Assembly (NCBI RefSeq): GCF_002127265.1 | Contig: NZ_NFUU01000003.1 | Coordinates: forward strand, 62,001 to 126,000 | DNA length: 64,000 nt | Reading direction: 5' to 3' | Source: Hydrogenophaga sp. IBVHS1 | GTDB taxonomy: Bacteria > Pseudomonadota > Gammaproteobacteria > Burkholderiales > Burkholderiaceae_C | In this document: positions 1-7,442 of the stretch, piece after piece | Position numbering within the stretch: the first letter of the stretch is position 1 | Layout of the letters: the number at the start of each line of letters is the position of its first letter | Position numbers and translations under genes: made by a program | The notes under the pieces: model-generated | Databases searched by the model: none | Seen by the model: the letters and a program-made list of their open reading frames with translations, nothing else | Told to the model about the DNA's origin: nothing

Positions 1-91
1 GTGCGATGTCCATGTTGAGGGCTTCGATGATCAGGGCCACGACCTCAGGCCAAAGGGCGTCGACGGCTTCAGGGGAAACAGGTTGGGTCAT
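1..91 (-). CDS. Acyl carrier protein, partial (runs off left edge)
   Basis: Only the first 30 codons are in the window. The N-terminus (MTQPVSPEAV..., then a helix ending ALNMDI) resembles helix 1 of acyl carrier proteins; the phosphopantetheine serine lies outside. It follows the ketosynthase gene on the same strand after about 20-30 bp, so it is probably co-transcribed and would carry acyl intermediates for it. An alternative ATG lies three codons upstream at position 100; neither start has a clear Shine-Dalgarno sequence. The assignment rests on a short N-terminus plus context. Confidence 0.6.
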   Translation of the reverse strand, partial: MTQPVSPEAVDALWPEVVALIIEALNMDIA

Positions 92-118
92 GGAAGTCAT
101 TCAGGTTCAAAAGAAGCG

Positions 119-1381
119 TCAACGCGGCGGAGCACGAAAGGCCAGCACGGCGTTGCTGCCGCCGAAGGCAAAGGAACTGGAAAGAGCGGCCTGCATGGGC
201 ACACCACGGCGACCCTCGAGCACGTGGTCGACGCCCTCGCAGGCCGGATCGATGCGGCCTGCCAGATGAGCGGTGGGTGGCACGGCCTGCTCGCGCAGCG
301 CCAGCGCGGTCACCACGGCCTCGATGGCACCGGCGGCGCCGAGCAGGTGGCCGTGCATGGATTTTGTGGCGCTCACAGGCAGCCCGGGCGCCAGCTCGCC
401 GAACACCTCGCGCAGGGCGGCGATTTCCACCGGGTCGCCCTCGGCCGTGGCGGTGCCATGCGCGTTGACGTAGTGAATGTCTGCCGGGGTGAGGCCACCG
501 TCGGCGAGCGCGGAGCGCATGGCTCGAACCTGGCCTTCACGCTGCGGACGCACCAGGTGGCTGTGGTCACAACTGGTGCCATAGCCGATGATTTCTCCAT
601 GGATGCGGGCACCGCGCGCCACGGCGTGATCCCACGCCTCCAGCACCAGCGCCGCAGCGCCCTCGCCCAGCACCAGGCCGCTCCGGTCGGCGGCAAAGGG
701 TCGGCAGGCGGTGGCCGAGGTGTCCGCACCGCCCGGCGCCATCACGCGCATGGCTTCCCAGGCGCGCACCACATGGTAGGTCTGGCACACGTCGGAGCCG
801 CCGGCGAGCATCACATCGGCGTCGCCGCTGCGCACGCGCCGGAACGCCTCGCCGATGGCGATGCCGGAAGACGCACAGGCCGCTGTGTGGCTGGTGCTGA
901 TGCCGCCCAGCCCGAGCTGGATGGACACATGGGCGTTGACCGCGTTGTTCATGCCCTGTACGACCGAAAGCGGCGACAGACGTTCGCGGCCCTTTTGCCA
1001 GAAGTCTCGGCTGCCGCGTTCAAAGGCGGCCAGGCCCCCCAGCGCGGTGCCCCAGATGCAGCCCCAGTGCTCGCGGCTTTCGCCGCTGGCCTCTTCGGGC
1101 TGGCGCGGCAGCCCGGCATGTTCCCAGGCCAGATACGTTGCCGCCATGCCGAGCTGGGCAAAGCGCTCCATCGTGACGACCAGCGGCTTGCTCAGCGCGG
1201 CTTCGGCGTCGAAGCCCGGGCAGTTCACGAAAGGAATGGAAAGGGGACGCGGCAGGTCGTCGGTCAGGAGGTGGCGCGACGCCGACTCTCCAGCGACCAG
1301 ACGCTCGAAGAAGTCGGTGATGTCGCCACCGTAGGGGCTGATCACCCCGAGGCCGGTGATCGCGACGCGGCGGGCCTGCAT
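119..1381 (-). CDS. Beta-ketoacyl-ACP synthase, FabF-like
   Basis: A 420-residue condensing enzyme joining malonyl-ACP to an acyl chain by decarboxylative Claisen condensation in the cytoplasm. The thiolase-fold catalytic triad is intact: Cys169 in TAACASS, His308 in NAHGTAT and His345 in KSMHGHLLGAAG with Lys340. Length fits FabF/KAS II. It lies 3 bp downstream of one acyl carrier protein gene and just upstream of a second, so it probably serves a dedicated chain-building pathway (aryl-polyene-like or specialised lipid) rather than housekeeping fatty acid synthesis. That pathway assignment is inference, since the rest of the cluster is outside the window. Confidence 0.9.
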   Translation of the reverse strand: MQARRVAITGLGVISPYGGDITDFFERLVAGESASRHLLTDDLPRPLSIPFVNCPGFDAEAALSKPLVVTMERFAQLGMAATYLAWEHAGLPRQPEEASGESREHWGCIWGTALGGLAAFERGSRDFWQKGRERLSPLSVVQGMNNAVNAHVSIQLGLGGISTSHTAACASSGIAIGEAFRRVRSGDADVMLAGGSDVCQTYHVVRAWEAMRVMAPGGADTSATACRPFAADRSGLVLGEGAAALVLEAWDHAVARGARIHGEIIGYGTSCDHSHLVRPQREGQVRAMRSALADGGLTPADIHYVNAHGTATAEGDPVEIAALREVFGELAPGLPVSATKSMHGHLLGAAGAIEAVVTALALREQAVPPTAHLAGRIDPACEGVDHVLEGRRGVPMQAALSSSFAFGGSNAVLAFRAPPR

Positions 1382-1384
1382 GGG

Positions 1385-1624
1385 TCAGCCGCTCTTTGCG
1401 GCGGTCAGCGTGTCAAGCGTGGCCTGCATGTCGGCCACGGTGCTGGGCAGCGGAAGGTCGGACGGGATCTGGATGCCCAGCCGGTCTTCTGCCTCGAACA
1501 GGAGTTCGGCCAGCATCAGCGAATCCACACCGAGATCGGCGAGCAGCGACGCCGGCTGCACCTGGTCCGGCTCGACGCCCAGGCGATCAACAAGAAAGGT
1601 GCGAATCAGATCGGCAGAGCTCAT
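1385..1624 (-). CDS. Acyl carrier protein
   Basis: A 79-residue acyl carrier protein. The motif LGVDSLML (residues 31-38) contains Ser35, the expected 4'-phosphopantetheine attachment site, and the helix pattern and acidic character match the family. It is first in the minus-strand group, followed after 3 bp by the FabF-like synthase. The start was chosen because homologous proteins begin a few residues before the first helix; the reading frame stays open upstream, but that part looks non-coding. No strong Shine-Dalgarno sequence is visible. Confidence 0.85.
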   Translation of the reverse strand: MSSADLIRTFLVDRLGVEPDQVQPASLLADLGVDSLMLAELLFEAEDRLGIQIPSDLPLPSTVADMQATLDTLTAAKSG

Positions 1625-1822
1625 TTGATGGGTCCGAGTGGTGACCGGCAATTTGTAACCAGAGCAAAAGCCCGGGCATGTGAACGAATGCGGGGGGAAT
1701 TCCCGGGAAGCAGCCGCCTTCTTGTTGTTGTGAGGCCTGTTGCCGGCACCACCCCGCGCGTGCTTCCAAGGGCTACGGATTATATTAGCCCCCCTCCACC
1801 GCCGATCGAGCCCCCGCACACC

Positions 1823-2494
1823 ATGACACCCCCCCCCGATCGCGCCTGGCCCGGGCAGCTGCTGGCCCGATTCGTGACGCTCTGGTACCTCAAGGCGGTC
1901 GGCACCACCGTTTTCATGGTGCTGTTCTTCCAGGGCTATTTCTGGGTGCTGCACCATCCCACGCGCGAACCCTGGCCGGTACCGACCCTGGCCATCGACG
2001 ACTGGGTGCCCTTCACGCCCGCCGGATTCGCCGCCTATGTGTCGCTCTGGGTCTACGTGTCGCTGCCTTCTGCCCTGCTGCCCAATTTTCGGGAGCTGCT
2101 GCGCTACGGCCTGTGGACGGCGGCGCTGTGCGCGTCCTGCCTGCTGGTGTTCTGGCTGCTTCCCACGCAGGCACCGGTGCCCGACATCGACTGGTCGCTG
2201 CACCCTCAGCTGGCCTTCATGAAGGGGCTGGACGCCTCGGGCAATGCCTGTCCTTCATTGCACGTGGCGTCGGCCGTGTACACCGCGTTCTGGTTGCGCC
2301 GCATTTTTTCCGAGGTGGGCGCACCCGCCACGCTGCATGTGCTGAGCGTGCTGCAATGCGTGGTGATTGTCTGGTCCACCATGGCGATCCGCCAGCACGT
2401 GTTCCTGGACGTGCTGGCCGGTGCGCTGGTGGGCTGTCTGTTTGCCTGGCTTTCGCTGCGACGCCCGGCGGCTGCCCGGGGCTTCATGCGCTGA
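1823..2494 (+). CDS. PAP2-family phosphatase, membrane protein
   Basis: A 223-residue integral membrane protein with about six hydrophobic helices. Motifs CPSLHV (143-148) and RQHVFLD (190-196) match the PAP2 superfamily variant seen in AUR1-like and related lipid phosphatases, with His147 and His192 as likely catalytic histidines. It probably hydrolyses or transfers a lipid phosphate at the inner membrane. It diverges from the ACP-ketosynthase group across about 200 bp, suggesting a shared lipid pathway, though this is inference. The 3' end overlaps the GNAT gene on the other strand by 11 bp. Confidence 0.8.
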   Translation: MTPPPDRAWPGQLLARFVTLWYLKAVGTTVFMVLFFQGYFWVLHHPTREPWPVPTLAIDDWVPFTPAGFAAYVSLWVYVSLPSALLPNFRELLRYGLWTAALCASCLLVFWLLPTQAPVPDIDWSLHPQLAFMKGLDASGNACPSLHVASAVYTAFWLRRIFSEVGAPATLHVLSVLQCVVIVWSTMAIRQHVFLDVLAGALVGCLFAWLSLRRPAAARGFMR

Positions 2495-3008
2495 ACGAAA
2501 GACGCCAGTGCCGGCGCACCGTGGCCGGGTCTTCGTCGGGTGGTGCAGGGGGCAACAAGGCAAAGCCCAGCCTGGCCAGCAGTGCCTGGGAGGCGTCATT
2601 TTCCGCGTGCGTGTAGGCGTGCATCTCGCGCAGCTTCAACTGGCGATCGCCATAGTTCATCCAGGCCAGCGCGGCCTCGCGCATCAGGCCCTGGCCACGC
2701 GCTTCGGGCAGCAGCGCGTAACCCAGCTCCACGTCGGGTGAACCTTCCCTGACGAGCAAACCACACAGGCCCACCGGGCGCGGCTCGGGCGCCTTCAGGT
2801 CCATGGCGCACAGCCCGATGCCGAGCGCGGCGTACATGGCGATGGGGCCTTCGCGCAGGTAACGCAGGGCGTCCTCCAGCGAGTGCACCGACTTGTCGCC
2901 GATGTAGGCGAGCCAGTCGGCGTCGTTCACGAGCTTGAGGATGAAGGGCGCATCGGCCTCGGTGAGAGGTCGCAATCGCAACCGGGAGGTTTCCAGCGCC
3001 GGCGGCAT
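2484..3008 (-). CDS. GNAT N-acetyltransferase, RimJ/RimL-like
   Basis: A 174-residue acetyltransferase. It starts with the RimJ/RimL pattern ETSRLRLRPL, and the acetyl-CoA loop is visible as LPEARGQGLMREA near residues 102-114. These enzymes use acetyl-CoA to acetylate amines on protein N-termini or small molecules; the acceptor cannot be deduced. It lies 6 bp downstream of the LysR gene on the same strand and is probably co-transcribed with it. Its 3' end overlaps the PAP2 gene tail to tail. Confidence 0.85.
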   Translation of the reverse strand: MPPALETSRLRLRPLTEADAPFILKLVNDADWLAYIGDKSVHSLEDALRYLREGPIAMYAALGIGLCAMDLKAPEPRPVGLCGLLVREGSPDVELGYALLPEARGQGLMREAALAWMNYGDRQLKLREMHAYTHAENDASQALLARLGFALLPPAPPDEDPATVRRHWRLSFSA

Positions 3009-3014
3009 GGCGGT

Positions 3015-3947
3015 TCAGCGTGCGCCGGCGCCGGCCCAGAATTCCGGCCGCGCGTACTCGTGCTTCAGAAAATCGATCCACAACCGCACCCGCAGCGCCA
3101 GGTGCTTGCGCTGCGGAAACAGCGCAAAAATGCCGTTGGGCGGCGCGGCGAAATCGTCGAGCACGCTCTCCAGCCGGCCAGCGGCAATGTCGGCCTCCAC
3201 CTCCCAGGTGCTGCGCCAGGCAATGCCGTAGCCCGCGAGGCACCATTCGCGCAACACCTGGCCGTCGGTGCAGTCCAGCGGGCCACCGGGGCGCAAATGA
3301 ACGATGGTCTTGTCGCCGCCATCGGTGGGCACGGCGAAGGCCCAGCCCCGGGTCTGCGAGGCGTCGCTGGACAGCGTGAGGCAGTCGAAACGCGCCAGAT
3401 CGGCCGGTGTTTGCGGGCTTCCGTGCTGTCGCAGGTAGCGCGGCGTGGCCACGCACAGCCGGCGGTTGTCGGCCAGGCGTACGCTCACCAGCGATGAATC
3501 GGGCAGATCGCCCACGCGAACGGCGCAGTCGTAAGCCTCGCCGGCCACGTCCACCACGCGGTCGCTGAGGTTGAGCGAGATCGTCACCTCCGGGTGCAGT
3601 TCGCGAAAGCGCGGCACCAGCGGTGCCACATGCCGCCGCCCGAAGCCGGCTGGCGCGGTGATGCGCAGGTGGCCACTGGCCTTGACGCCACCAGCGCTCA
3701 CGCTGGCCTCGGCGTTCGCCATGTCCACCAGCAGGCGCTGGCAGTCCTCCAGAAAGGCGCTGCCTTCATGGGTGAGGGTGATGCGGCGCGTGGTGCGCAC
3801 CATGAGCTTCACGCCCAGCCGGGCCTCCAGGGCATCGAGCCGGCGTCCGATGATGGCCGGGGCCACGCCCTCGGCTTTGGCGGCCGCGGTCAGGCTGCCG
3901 CGCGTGGCCACGGCCACGAAGGTTTCGAGTTGTTTGAGTTTGTCCAC
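3015..3947 (-). CDS. LysR-family transcriptional regulator
   Basis: A 310-residue regulator with the N-terminal winged helix-turn-helix (MDKLKQLETFVAVATRGSL..., residues 1-60) and a C-terminal substrate-binding domain of the CrgA/DsdC type. Full length for the family. It sits 63 bp downstream of the CoA-transferase gene and 6 bp upstream of the GNAT gene, all on the minus strand. Unlike most LysR genes it is not divergent from an obvious target, so its regulon is unclear. Confidence 0.9.
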   Translation of the reverse strand: MDKLKQLETFVAVATRGSLTAAAKAEGVAPAIIGRRLDALEARLGVKLMVRTTRRITLTHEGSAFLEDCQRLLVDMANAEASVSAGGVKASGHLRITAPAGFGRRHVAPLVPRFRELHPEVTISLNLSDRVVDVAGEAYDCAVRVGDLPDSSLVSVRLADNRRLCVATPRYLRQHGSPQTPADLARFDCLTLSSDASQTRGWAFAVPTDGGDKTIVHLRPGGPLDCTDGQVLREWCLAGYGIAWRSTWEVEADIAAGRLESVLDDFAAPPNGIFALFPQRKHLALRVRLWIDFLKHEYARPEFWAGAGAR

Positions 3948-4010
3948 CGGGGCAGATTACCCCACTCTGACGCACGGACGCATGACAGATCTGACAGGAT
4001 TGATGACTTT

Positions 4011-5201
4011 TCAGTCTGCTTTGAGCACCGTGCGGCTGAGTTGGGCCGCCTGTTCGCTCGAATAGCCCAGAGAGGTCAGCAGTTCGTCGCTGTGTTCGCC
4101 GAGCCGGGGTGGGCTGCGGCGCACGCCCAGGCGTTCGCCGTCGAGCGCCAGCGGCAGCAGCACGGTCTGGGCGGTTTCGCCGGCGCGCTGGCCATCGGGC
4201 AGGGTGATGGGTGCGAGCCCGCCGGTGGCGCACAGGTGCGGGTCGTCCAGCAGCTCATGGGGTTTGGTGATGGGCGCAAAGGGCAGGCCGTGGCGTTCGA
4301 ACAGCGCGGCCAGTTCGGCCGCCTTCTGCAGCGCAAGGCGTTCGCGCAGCAGGGGAATGAGCCAGTCTCGCGCGCGCACCCGGTTGTTGTTGCCCATCAG
4401 GCGCGCATCGGCTTTCAGGTCCTGGTAGCCGAAGGCTTCGCAGAAGATCGCCCACTGCGTGTCGCTCACCACAGCCAGAAAAATCTGTTCACCGCCGGCC
4501 ACCTGAAACACGTCGTAGATGCCCCAGGACGAAATGCGGTCGGGCATGGGCGCGGCGGGCTGGCCGGTCACGGCAAACTGCATCATGTGCTGCGCGACGA
4601 GGAACACGTTGTTCTCGAACAGCGAGCTCTGCACCTCGCAGCCTTCGCCAGTTTTCTCGCGCGCGCTCAGAGCGGCCATGACGCCGATGGCGCCGAACAG
4701 GCCGCCCATGATGTCGTTCACCGACGAACCGGCACGCAGCGGATCGCCAGGACGCCCGGTCATGTAGGCCAGGCCGCCCATCATCTGCACCACTTCATCG
4801 AGCGCGGTGCGGTGGTCGTACGGCCCAGGCAGGAAACCCTTGTGGCTCACATGAATCAGGCGCGGGTTGAGTTTTTTCAGGCTCTCGTAGTCCAGCCCCA
4901 GCTTCTTCATGGTGCCGGGCTTGAAGTTCTCGCTGACCACATCGGCGGTGGCAATCAGCTTCAGCACGGCCTCCTGGCCTTCGGGCGACTGCAGGTCGAG
5001 CACCAGGCTTTTCTTGTTGCGGTTGAACAGCGGGTAAAAACCCGCGCCCGAGCCGAGCAGGCGGCGCGTGTTGTCGCCAGTGGGTGGCTCGACCTTGATG
5101 ACCTCGGCACCCAGATCGGCCAGCACCATGCCGCAGGTGGGCCCCATGACCATGTGGGTGAATTCAACGACGCGCAGACCTTCAAAGGGGAGTTTTTTCA
5201 T
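4011..5201 (-). CDS. CaiB/BaiF family III CoA-transferase
   Basis: A 396-residue family III CoA-transferase, which moves CoA from a donor thioester to a carboxylic acid through an aspartyl-CoA intermediate. Visible family hallmarks are the N-terminal LEGLRVVEFT-like segment, GDNTRRL, SENFKPGTM and SVNDIMGGLFGAIG; the Asp in SVNDIMGG aligns with the catalytic region. It overlaps the HMG-CoA-lyase gene by 4 bp, so the two are translationally coupled. Succinyl-CoA:hydroxymethylglutarate CoA-transferase activity would fit this neighbour, but the acid substrate is inferred, not seen. Confidence 0.9.
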   Translation of the reverse strand: MKKLPFEGLRVVEFTHMVMGPTCGMVLADLGAEVIKVEPPTGDNTRRLLGSGAGFYPLFNRNKKSLVLDLQSPEGQEAVLKLIATADVVSENFKPGTMKKLGLDYESLKKLNPRLIHVSHKGFLPGPYDHRTALDEVVQMMGGLAYMTGRPGDPLRAGSSVNDIMGGLFGAIGVMAALSAREKTGEGCEVQSSLFENNVFLVAQHMMQFAVTGQPAAPMPDRISSWGIYDVFQVAGGEQIFLAVVSDTQWAIFCEAFGYQDLKADARLMGNNNRVRARDWLIPLLRERLALQKAAELAALFERHGLPFAPITKPHELLDDPHLCATGGLAPITLPDGQRAGETAQTVLLPLALDGERLGVRRSPPRLGEHSDELLTSLGYSSEQAAQLSRTVLKAD

Positions 5202-6118
5202 GGGTAGAAATTCTTGGGCAGACCGGCTTCAGGCGTCATGCCGTACACGGGCTCACCGGGCAGGCCAGCTTTGAGCGGCTCGCGCGCGGCGATGAGTCTG
5301 GAGATGTCGACGCCGGTGCGCACGCCCATGGCCTCGAACATGAAGACCAGGTCTTCGGTGACCACGTTGCCGGAAGCGCCGGGCGCATAGGGGCAGCCGC
5401 CCAGGCCGCCCAGCGAGGCATCAAACGTGCGCACGCCCACATCGAACGCCGCCAGGCAGTTGGCGAGGCCGAGGCCGCGCGTGTTGTGCATGTGGGCGGC
5501 GCCCGCGCGTTCGCCGAGCTCGGCGCGCAAGCGGGTGAACAGGCGGCGCACCTGCGCCGGGTTGGCCATGCCGGTGGTGTCGGACAGGCCCACTTCGTCG
5601 GCACCCGCATGCACGCAGGCCACGGCCAGCCGGATCACGTCGTCTTCAGCCACCGAGCCCTGCAGGGTGCAGCCGAACGCGGTGGACAGGCCGACCTCCA
5701 TGGCCACATCGGGCGCCGTGTCCCGCCGCTGCGCGTGCACTTCGCGCAGTTCAACCAGCATCTGCTCGCGCGTCTTGCGCACGTTGGCCAGCGAATGCGC
5801 CTCGCTCGCCGACACCGGCAGGGTGATCTTGTGCACGCCGCCGGCCAGCGCAGCCTCGGCGCCGCGCCGGTTGGGTACCAGCGCCATCACGGTGAGGCCG
5901 TCGTGCCGCAGCGCATGGCGAACCACATCCGCCACATCCGCCATCTGCGGCAGCAGCTTGACCGGCACGAACGAGCCCACCTCGATCTCGCGCAGACCGG
6001 CCGCCACGAGCGCGTCGATCCAGCGCAGTTTGTCGGCTGTGGGCATGGTGGCCCGGACGGACTGGAGCCCATCGCGAGGACCGACTTCGCTGATGAGGAC
6101 TTCGGGGGTGGGAGACAT
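5198..6118 (-). CDS. Hydroxymethylglutaryl-CoA lyase family protein
   Basis: A 306-residue TIM-barrel lyase of the HMGL family that would cleave HMG-CoA to acetyl-CoA and acetoacetate using a divalent metal. Signatures present are GPRDGLQ near residue 13, the metal ligand segment AHMHNT, and the catalytic-cysteine loop GLGGCPYAPGASGNV. Length matches bacterial HMG-CoA lyases. It is first in a two-gene unit with the CoA-transferase and diverges from an IclR regulator. Leucine or 3-hydroxy-3-methylglutarate catabolism is the likely role. Confidence 0.9.
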   Translation of the reverse strand: MSPTPEVLISEVGPRDGLQSVRATMPTADKLRWIDALVAAGLREIEVGSFVPVKLLPQMADVADVVRHALRHDGLTVMALVPNRRGAEAALAGGVHKITLPVSASEAHSLANVRKTREQMLVELREVHAQRRDTAPDVAMEVGLSTAFGCTLQGSVAEDDVIRLAVACVHAGADEVGLSDTTGMANPAQVRRLFTRLRAELGERAGAAHMHNTRGLGLANCLAAFDVGVRTFDASLGGLGGCPYAPGASGNVVTEDLVFMFEAMGVRTGVDISRLIAAREPLKAGLPGEPVYGMTPEAGLPKNFYP

Positions 6119-6142
6119 GAAAAGGAGTGGAAGGCTTGCGTT

Positions 6143-6158
6143 TCGTTAGACAGAACGA
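6143..6158. promoter_or_regulatory. Candidate IclR operator palindrome
   Basis: The divergent gap between the lyase and the IclR gene contains TCGTT-N6-AACGA, a perfect 5-bp inverted repeat. IclR-family regulators commonly bind such short palindromes in their own divergent promoter. The function is inferred. Confidence 0.4.
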
Positions 6159-6218
6159 TATTCTCTCTGATGAAAGAATGGCAGATCATCCCGACGCTGT
6201 CAACCTGAGCCGATCTCC

Positions 6219-6965
6219 ATGCCCCGCAAAGCGCAGACCCCATCCGTTGCCGACGCGCACGCCGCCACGGGCGGCACCGCCGCGGTGGACCGCGCGCTCT
6301 CGCTGCTTGGCGCGTTCCGCCCGGGCGACGCAGCCCTGTCGCTGGCCGAGCTGGCCGAACGCACCCGGCTCTACAAGAGCACGGTGCTGCGCCTGCTCGC
6401 GTCGCTCGAACACGCGCACCTGCTGCAACGGCTGGACGATGGGCGCTATGCCCTCGGCGGCGAGGTGGCGCGGCTGCACGGCATTTACGCGGCGTCGTTT
6501 TCGCTCGATCGCGTGGTGATGCCCGTGCTTCGCCAGCTGGTGGCCGCTACCGGCGAAAGCGCCGCGTACCACGTGCGCCAGGGCCAGGCGCCCAACCAGA
6601 CGCGCCTGTGCCTCTACCGCGTGGATTCACCGCACCCGGTGCGCGACCACATTCGCGCAGGCGATGTGCTGCCGTTGCACCAGGGCACGGGTGGGCGTGT
6701 GCTGTCGGCCTATGGCGCGGGAGACGACAGCCGTAAGGCCACCCAGGCCGAGAAGCGTCTGCACGCCCGCATTCGGGCCGATGGTTTCATGACCGCCGTG
6801 GGCGACCGCCTGGCGGAAGTGGCCGGCATCTCGGCGCCGGTGTTTCATGTGGACGGATCGATTGCGGCTTCGCTCACGCTGACCATGCCGGCGCATCGCT
6901 TTGACGAGCGGCATGTGACGCGGGTGCTGACGGCGGCACGTCAGTTGAGTGGTCGGGTGGGGTAG
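6219..6965 (+). CDS. IclR-family transcriptional regulator
   Basis: A 248-residue regulator with an N-terminal winged helix (residues about 20-75, RALSLLGAF... LYKSTVLRLLASLE) and a C-terminal IclR effector domain (about 90-248). It diverges from the HMG-CoA-lyase/CoA-transferase unit, with a palindrome in the 100-bp gap, so it probably controls that pathway in response to a carboxylic-acid effector. Glyoxylate-shunt malate synthase lies downstream, but an IclR-glcB link is not shown by the sequence. Confidence 0.9.
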   Translation: MPRKAQTPSVADAHAATGGTAAVDRALSLLGAFRPGDAALSLAELAERTRLYKSTVLRLLASLEHAHLLQRLDDGRYALGGEVARLHGIYAASFSLDRVVMPVLRQLVAATGESAAYHVRQGQAPNQTRLCLYRVDSPHPVRDHIRAGDVLPLHQGTGGRVLSAYGAGDDSRKATQAEKRLHARIRADGFMTAVGDRLAEVAGISAPVFHVDGSIAASLTLTMPAHRFDERHVTRVLTAARQLSGRVG

Positions 6966-7146
6966 ACGCTGCCTCAGCGTTGAGGCCAGTCGCCAGCTCG
7001 ATGCGCGCTTGCGCCACGCTGGCAATGGGAAAGGGGCACTCGTCTGCCCAAAGCTCGGGGTGTCGTTCCAGCTCCGGCACACAACTTTGAAACTGCAGCC
7101 CCTCACGAGAGCCGCGCAGCACCCCGAAGATCATGTAGGTGAACAT
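6874..7146 (-). CDS. Small hypothetical protein, antisense to iclR 3' end
   Basis: A possible 90-residue protein starting MFTYMIFGVLRG. The start has a strong Shine-Dalgarno sequence (GGAGG, 7 bases before ATG). The first 60 residues look protein-like; the last 30 lie antisense to the end of the IclR gene and are low-complexity, rich in Ala, Ser and Pro. No family recognised. It is kept because of the ribosome binding site; it could be a non-gene. Confidence 0.45.
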   Translation of the reverse strand: MFTYMIFGVLRGSREGLQFQSCVPELERHPELWADECPFPIASVAQARIELATGLNAEAASTPPDHSTDVPPSAPASHAARQSDAPAWSA

Positions 7147-7442
7147 TGAATAGCCTCCTTGGCCCCTTCGCCGAAACTGACCGGGCGTTGTTTGAGCCTG
7201 CGTTCATGCTGCCACAGGCGCATGACAGCGGAAATGCAGTCTGGTCAGCGCTGGGCATATGACGTGAGATTCTTCTCGCGATCAGGCATCTGCTGAGGCC
7301 CGGCTCATTACCATCGCCGAAGTCACAGATCAGTCGCAAAAAAGCTCTTCAATGCGCGCCCAGGTGTGGAATACAGTCCATCCATGCACGAGCCTGCCGT
7401 TCCTGCCCTCGTCTTCTGTTCACTCATCCGCTGGAGCCCCCC

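Noticed and set aside
83-1822. A very long open frame on the plus strand running through the ketosynthase into the PAP2 gene
   Set aside because: It is antisense to the ketosynthase with its intact catalytic motifs; GC-rich codon bias leaves the opposite strand open. Only the part from 1823 is coding.
7367-7380. TGGA-N6-TCCA before glcB as an IclR box
   Set aside because: Only four bases per arm; too short to claim and not clearly linked to the nearby IclR gene.
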